The translations under genes and the position numbers were made by a program. Below, piece after piece: positions 16,439 to 20,586 of a stretch of 20,586 nt of DNA. Below the pieces are notes generated by a model. That model made no database searches, was not told the origin of the DNA, and saw only the letters and a list, made by a program, of their open reading frames with translations. Origin of the DNA: an uncultured Bacteroides sp. (GTDB lineage: Bacteria; Bacteroidota; Bacteroidia; Bacteroidales; Bacteroidaceae). Location: NCBI GenBank assembly GCA_900766005.1, contig CAAFTU010000050.1, positions 1 to 20,586 of the forward strand, written 5' to 3'. The first letter of the stretch is position 1; each line of letters begins with the position of its first letter.

Positions 16439-16470
16439 TTTGTAATTATTACAACTTTTCATTACTTTTG
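16439..16470 (+). promoter_or_regulatory. Promoter of the B12-riboswitch nrdAB operon
   Basis: TTTG (16439-16442), a 20-bp spacer and TACTTTTG (16463-16470) match the Bacteroides consensus exactly. Initiation around 16476 places the riboswitch at the very 5' end of the transcript. Confidence 0.8.
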
Positions 16471-16477
16471 CTTTTGA

Positions 16478-16716
16478 ATTGGTTCCGCCGGCAGTCCTTG
16501 GCGAGCGGATGAAAAGGGAACTGGGTGCGAATCCCAGACAGTCCCGCTGCTGTGAAACTCTGCCATAAATTCCGATAGACCACTACACAAGCCACTGCTG
16601 AATTTCTTTTCAACCATGAAAAGACGCTGCGGGAAGGCATCGGAATACAGGAGTCAGTCAGAAGACCTGCCATTCATGAAAGGCCGTCTCAACTCGTGGG
16701 ATAGGGAGGCGGTGCG
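16478..16716 (+). promoter_or_regulatory. Cobalamin (adenosylcobalamin) riboswitch
   Basis: This leader RNA binds a B12 coenzyme and controls nrdAB. Conserved pieces appear in order: GGTTCC at the start, AAAAGGGAA (16512-16520), a P5 hairpin (CTGGG 16521-16525 with CCCAG 16533-16537), CAGTCCCGCTGCTGTGA, and the B12 box GGAGTCAGTCAGAAGACC before 16670. Downstream, CCGTCTC (16684-16690) pairs with GAGGCGG (16706-16712), a candidate P13. Its loop bases TCGTG (16694-16698) can pair with TGCGA (16526-16530) of loop L5 with two wobbles, the kissing contact known for this class. P13 ends about 40 nt before the nrdA ATG, so control of translation is more likely than termination, since no T-tract follows. 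The antisense frame here is spurious. Confidence 0.93.
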
Positions 16717-16751
16717 AAACGATACGTAATAAAACTTTATTCATACATTCG

Positions 16752-19058
16752 ATGTATCAATCATCTCATTCAGATGCTGGCAACAGTCATGCCAGTGCTA
16801 CTGCCTATCTGCTATGCGCAGAAGAAATGCCTACAATACAAGGCCTGCAAATTGTGCTGAATAAAATCATTGCCGATTTCAGAAATCCCGCCTACGATCT
16901 CACACTGCTGTACAAAAAGTACAAAGGGTATCACACACCCGACATGTCAGAAAAAGAACGGTTATCGACCCTGATTAAAGCAGCGGTTGAACTGACAACA
17001 CCTGAGGCACCCGATTGGGAATTCATCGCTGGCCGCCTGCTCAACTTCCAGCTCAGCCTCCAACTGAAAATACAGGAAGAAGCCAATGGGCTCCATACCT
17101 TTACTGACAAAGTGCGTTACCTAACTGCCGAAGGGCTGTATGGCGATTATATCCTGGCAAACTATTCGGACATCGAATTAGAGAAAGCCTCTCAATTCCT
17201 CTGCCCCGAACGCGACCAGTTGCTCAATTACTCCAGCCTCGATCTCTTAGTGAAAAGGTATCTGATCCGTACCCGTTCCAATAAACCCGCAGAATCGGTG
17301 CAAGAAATGTTCCTGGGAATTGCCTTGCATCTGGCGATGAAAGAGACAGGTATCCATGCAGACCACCGACTCCAATGGGTCAAACGGTTCTACGACATAC
17401 TCAGCCAATTTGAAATGACAGTGGCCACCCCCACCCTGTCCAATGCCCGCAAGCCCTACCACCAGCTTTCGAGCTGCTTCGTTGACACTGTTCCCGACAG
17501 CCTGGAAGGTATCTACCGCTGTTTGGACACCTTTGCCATGGTGAGCAAGTATGGCGGTGGTATGGGAATGTACTTCGGCAAAGTGCGTGCCAGTGGCAGC
17601 GACATCCGAGGCTTTCAGGGAGTAGCAGGAGGAGTCATCCGCTGGATGAAGCTGGTCAACGACACCGCTGTGGCAGTCGACCAACTCGGCATGCGTCAAG
17701 GAGCAGTTGCCGTCTATCTCGATGCATGGCACAAAGATTTACCCGAATTCCTGCAGTTGCGCACAAACAATGGGGATGACCGCATGAAGGCACACGATAT
17801 CTTCCCGGCCGTGTGCTATCCCGACCTTTTTTGGCGAATGGCAGACGAAGACCTCAATCAGCCGTGGCACCTGTTCTGTCCGCACGAGATTCAGACAGTC
17901 AAAGGCTACTGCCTGGAAGACTTCTACGGAGAGGAATGGGAACAGCGTTATCAGGATTGCGTTGCCGATTGTCGCCTGTCGCGCCGCACCCTGACACTGA
18001 AAGAAATCATCCGCCTCGTGTTACGTTCGGCAGTAGAAACCGGTACTCCTTTCACCTTCAACCGCGACACGGTGAACCGGAAAAATCCCAACGCACACCG
18101 CGGCATCATCTACTGCTCGAATCTCTGTACTGAAATAGCCCAAAACATGTCAGCAGCCGAAGCTGTTTCCTCTGAAATACGCTCGGAAGAAGGTGATTTA
18201 ATTGTAGTAAATACCATTCGTCCCGGCGACTTGGTAGTGTGCAACCTTGGCAGTCTGTCGCTGGCTCATCTGCCGCTGGAAAACAAGGAAAAACTACGGG
18301 AAAAGGTAGGCATTGCCGTCCGTGCCCTCGACAATGTCATTGATCTCAATCTCTACCCCGTGCCGTATGCGCAAATAACCAACCAGCGATACCGCAGCAT
18401 CGGATTGGGAATCAGCGGTTACCACCATGCCTTAGCCATGCGCGGCATCCGGTGGGAAAGCGAAGAGCACCTCCACTTCATAGACACGCTATTCGAACAA
18501 ATCAATTATGCCGCTATCGAAGCCAGCACCCAGCTGGCAAAAGAAAAAGGATGCTATTCGTATTTTGAGGGAAGCGACTGGCAAACGGGGACTTATTTTG
18601 AAAAACGCGGCTATACAGCCGAACGGTGGAAAGAACTAGCTACCCGTGTTGCCCGGCAAGGCATGCGCAATGCATACCTCTTAGCTGTGGCACCGACCAG
18701 CAGCACAAGTATACTGGCTGGCACCACAGCAGGTATCGATCCTGTGATGAAGCGTTTTTATCTGGAAGAGAAAAAAGGAGTCATGCTTCCCCGCGTCGCA
18801 CCCGGCCTATCCGATCGTACCTACTGGCTTTACAAAGGGGCCTACCTCATCGATCAGCAGTGGAGTGTCCGTGCCGCAGGTGTCCGCCAGCGCCACATTG
18901 ACCAATCGCAGAGTCTGAATCTGTATATCACACACGAATATACCTTGCGCACGTTGCTTAATCTTTACCTGCAGGCTTGGAAATGTGGAGTGAAAACCCT
19001 CTACTACGTCCGTAGCCAGGCACTCGAAGTACAAGAATGCGAAAGCTGCGCTTCCTAA
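16752..19058 (+). CDS. nrdA: Class I ribonucleoside-diphosphate reductase, alpha subunit
   Basis: This catalytic subunit (768 residues) makes deoxyribonucleotides from ribonucleoside diphosphates, using a radical delivered by NrdB. Active-site residues are present: Cys242 (SSCF) and Cys497 (VVCNLGS) as the redox pair, and Asn457, Cys459 and Glu461 in SNLCTE. The radical-relay tyrosines are Tyr751-Tyr752 (TLYY). The C-terminal shuttle cysteines are Cys763 and Cys766 (CESCAS). The ten-stranded barrel covers about 220-750. The N-terminal region (about 27-105) resembles only the later part of an ATP-cone and lacks its VxKRxG opening, so overall dATP control may be lost. ATG 16752 is the first start after the riboswitch; Met26 (ATG at 16827, preceded by AGAAGAA) is an alternative start. 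Confidence 0.95.
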   Translation: MYQSSHSDAGNSHASATAYLLCAEEMPTIQGLQIVLNKIIADFRNPAYDLTLLYKKYKGYHTPDMSEKERLSTLIKAAVELTTPEAPDWEFIAGRLLNFQLSLQLKIQEEANGLHTFTDKVRYLTAEGLYGDYILANYSDIELEKASQFLCPERDQLLNYSSLDLLVKRYLIRTRSNKPAESVQEMFLGIALHLAMKETGIHADHRLQWVKRFYDILSQFEMTVATPTLSNARKPYHQLSSCFVDTVPDSLEGIYRCLDTFAMVSKYGGGMGMYFGKVRASGSDIRGFQGVAGGVIRWMKLVNDTAVAVDQLGMRQGAVAVYLDAWHKDLPEFLQLRTNNGDDRMKAHDIFPAVCYPDLFWRMADEDLNQPWHLFCPHEIQTVKGYCLEDFYGEEWEQRYQDCVADCRLSRRTLTLKEIIRLVLRSAVETGTPFTFNRDTVNRKNPNAHRGIIYCSNLCTEIAQNMSAAEAVSSEIRSEEGDLIVVNTIRPGDLVVCNLGSLSLAHLPLENKEKLREKVGIAVRALDNVIDLNLYPVPYAQITNQRYRSIGLGISGYHHALAMRGIRWESEEHLHFIDTLFEQINYAAIEASTQLAKEKGCYSYFEGSDWQTGTYFEKRGYTAERWKELATRVARQGMRNAYLLAVAPTSSTSILAGTTAGIDPVMKRFYLEEKKGVMLPRVAPGLSDRTYWLYKGAYLIDQQWSVRAAGVRQRHIDQSQSLNLYITHEYTLRTLLNLYLQAWKCGVKTLYYVRSQALEVQECESCAS

Positions 19059-19100
19059 AAATTGTTTTACTTAAATAATAATCAAGTTCCATAAATATAT

Positions 19101-20198
19101 ATGAGTCATTCAAAAAAACAAGAATCCACCGACCTTCCCCAAGAAGTGATGTCCACACAGCCTCTTGCCAAAAATGCCCTCTTCAATCCAGAGGGCGATA
19201 CTGACCTGCGCCTTCGTCGCATGATCGGCGGAAATTCAACCAACCTAAACGACTTCAATAACCTGCGTTACAAATGGGTAAGTGACTGGTATCGCCAGAC
19301 AATGAACAATTTCTGGATTCCAGAAGAAATCAACCTTGCCCAAGATACGAAGGACTACCGAAATCTGTCGCAGGCAGAACGGACGGCGTACGACAAAATT
19401 TTAAGTTTCCTCGTCTTCCTCGATTCTCTGCAAAGCAACAATCTACCCAGCATCAGTGAGTATATCACGGCCAACGAAGTGAAGCTCTGTCTGCATATCC
19501 AAGCCTTTCAGGAATGTGTCCACAGCCAAAGCTATAGCTACATGCTCGACACCATCTGCAGCCCTGAGGAACGGAACAGTATTCTCTATCAGTGGAAAAC
19601 GGATGAACACTTGTTGCGCCGCAACCGGTTTATCGGCCAATGCTATAACGATTTTCAAAATCAGCCGAACGGATTTACTCTCATGAAGACGCTCGTGGCC
19701 AACTACATTCTAGAGGGTATTTATTTCTTCAGTGGATTCATGTTTTTCTACAACTTGAGCCGCAACGGAAAGATGTCGGGCTCTGCTCAAGAAATACGTT
19801 ACATCAACAGAGACGAAAATACTCACCTTTGGCTTTTCCGCAACCTCATCCTCGAACTTAAAAAAGAGAATTCCGAACTCTTTGAGCCAAAATGGCTAAT
19901 GATATACGAATCAATGATGCGGGAGGGAATTGCACAGGAAATCGCATGGGGACAGTATGTCATCGGCAACAACATCCCGGGACTCAACACACAGATGGTG
20001 GAAGACTACATCCGCTACTTGGGTAATTTGCGCTGGGAAAGCCTTGGATTCGGCCCGCTGTTTGAAGGCTACGACAAAGAACCGGAAAACATGGAATGGG
20101 TATCGCAGTATGCCAATGCCAACCACATCAAAACGGATTTCTTTGAAGCTCGCAGCACAGCCTATGCCAAGAGCACGGTACTGATAGATGATTTATAA
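19101..20198 (+). CDS. nrdB: Class I ribonucleotide reductase, beta (radical) subunit
   Basis: This ferritin-like subunit (365 residues) houses the metal centre and the stable radical used by NrdA. All expected ligands are visible: Asp108 (FLDSLQ), Glu138 and His141 (QECVHSQSY), Glu205 (ILEGIYF), and Glu239 and His242 (RDENTH). Tyr145 occupies the radical tyrosine position, so a tyrosyl-radical enzyme (Ia/Ib type) is expected rather than the Tyr-less Ic type. The C-terminus ends in STVLIDDL, the tail that binds NrdA. No ATP-cone is fused at the N-terminus; only about 25 extra polar residues precede the core, and Met17 (ATG at 19149) is a possible alternative start. It follows nrdA by 42 bp in the same transcript and ends before a terminator. 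Confidence 0.96.
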   Translation: MSHSKKQESTDLPQEVMSTQPLAKNALFNPEGDTDLRLRRMIGGNSTNLNDFNNLRYKWVSDWYRQTMNNFWIPEEINLAQDTKDYRNLSQAERTAYDKILSFLVFLDSLQSNNLPSISEYITANEVKLCLHIQAFQECVHSQSYSYMLDTICSPEERNSILYQWKTDEHLLRRNRFIGQCYNDFQNQPNGFTLMKTLVANYILEGIYFFSGFMFFYNLSRNGKMSGSAQEIRYINRDENTHLWLFRNLILELKKENSELFEPKWLMIYESMMREGIAQEIAWGQYVIGNNIPGLNTQMVEDYIRYLGNLRWESLGFGPLFEGYDKEPENMEWVSQYANANHIKTDFFEARSTAYAKSTVLIDDL

Positions 20199-20226
20199 TT
20201 CAATAATGCTCGCAGTGACAAAACAA

Positions 20227-20267
20227 AAAATCCCCCTGTTACAGATAGATGCAACAAGGGGATTTTC
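20227..20267 (+). terminator. Terminator of the nrdAB operon
   Basis: The arms 20227-20240 and 20253-20266 pair at 13 of 14 positions (single mismatch 20236/20257) around a 12-base loop. The stem includes four C-G pairs and four terminal A-T pairs that form the T-tract on the plus strand. It starts 28 bp after the nrdB stop. Confidence 0.88.
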
Positions 20268-20578
20268 ATTAAAAGGACATTTTGACACCCCCACAGAAAA
20301 ATGCATAACGTCACATAAATAAGATTATTCGCTAATCCGCTTGCATTTCCATTCAATTCTCAAGAAGGGCTCATTATCATGTATCAAATGTAAATCTTTC
20401 GCTGTCAGTTTTGTGAAGTGTATTAAAGATGTCATCCCCAAACAAAAACCTATACCTGGAATTCTATGAATTCAAAGCATACAGCCCTAATGCACACTTA
20501 TTGGAAATATTCTTAACCATCTTAAAAATACACACTTAAATATTTTATAATCAATATGTTATAAGAAAGGTGATTTTA
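20268..20578. other. AT-rich region, no clear gene
   Basis: Two overlapping 36-codon frames exist here: minus 20435-20325 (MTSLIHFTKLTAKD...) and plus 20429-20539 (MSSPNKNLYLEFYE...). Neither has a promoter or start signal that would let me choose it. A short palindrome of two GAATTC sites three bases apart occurs at about 20460-20474. The stretch probably contains the promoter and leader of the gene that begins at the right edge. Confidence 0.35.
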
Positions 20579-20586
20579 ATGAAGAA
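20579..20586 (+). CDS. Possible start of a gene running off the right edge
   Basis: ATGAAGAA (20579-20586) is preceded by AGAAAGG at 20564-20570, eight bases before the ATG, a better Shine-Dalgarno match than any other gene in this window has. Only two codons and two bases are visible, so no product can be suggested. The spacing and the long non-coding stretch before it support a real start, but chance cannot be excluded. Confidence 0.35.

Noticed and set aside
16236..16445. 69-codon open frame on the plus strand
   Set aside because: It has no start signal or recognisable composition, and it ends inside the nrd promoter.
16449..16673. 74-codon open frame on the minus strand
   Set aside because: It is antisense to the cobalamin riboswitch; the conservation there is that of the RNA.
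17247..17732. 161-codon open frame on the minus strand within nrdA
   Set aside because: It is antisense to the nrdA core, where the NrdA residues are fully conserved.
20325..20435. 36-codon minus-strand frame with protein-like composition
   Set aside because: It is too short, has no promoter or start signal, and overlaps an equally plausible plus-strand frame; kept only as a note.

Overview
The window is a chromosomal segment from a member of the Bacteroidales, most likely the genus Bacteroides. Evidence: a short primary sigma factor (286 aa) without region 1.1, promoters of the Bacteroides type (TTTG, about 20 bp, TAnnTTTG), weak or absent Shine-Dalgarno sites, a family C11 lipoprotein peptidase, and an exonuclease-RecQ-UvrD fusion. 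I do not assign a species. No insertion sequence, CRISPR array, tRNA or prophage was seen.

Layout, left half (genes on the minus strand to about 7.15 kb). A promoter at 29-60 points off the left edge. Then come a C11 (clostripain-type) lipoprotein peptidase, a small secreted protein of unknown function, the primary sigma factor rpoD, and an HtrA/Deg protease with two PDZ domains. Next is a two-gene unit: an NlpC/P60 endopeptidase with two SH3b-like domains, followed by a dipeptide epimerase carrying a Tat-type signal. These two resemble the Bacillus YkfC/YkfB pair, which releases L-Ala-D-Glu from cell-wall peptides and converts it to L-Ala-L-Glu.

Middle (plus strand, 7.2-14.1 kb). rnpB (RNase P RNA) is transcribed divergently from the NlpC gene; the -33 boxes of the two predicted promoters are one base apart. 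A BrkB/YihY membrane protein follows, and then a 1641-aa protein joining a DEDD-type exonuclease, a RecQ helicase and a UvrD-type helicase. A strong bidirectional terminator separates it from a convergent minus-strand gene for a GH2/LacZ-like exported protein, which has lost most of its TIM barrel including both catalytic glutamates.

Right part (plus strand, 16.4-20.3 kb). A clear promoter leads into a cobalamin riboswitch and then nrdA and nrdB, the oxygen-dependent class I ribonucleotide reductase. The expected logic is that B12 shuts off this enzyme when a B12-dependent class II enzyme can work; that second enzyme is not in the window. Neither subunit shows a complete ATP-cone. A terminator closes the operon. 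The last 300 bp are AT-rich, with a possible gene start at the very edge.

The items most worth a second look are the exonuclease-RecQ-UvrD fusion with its relocated cysteine cluster, the catalytically dead GH2 protein, and the missing activity domain in the riboswitch-controlled NrdAB.
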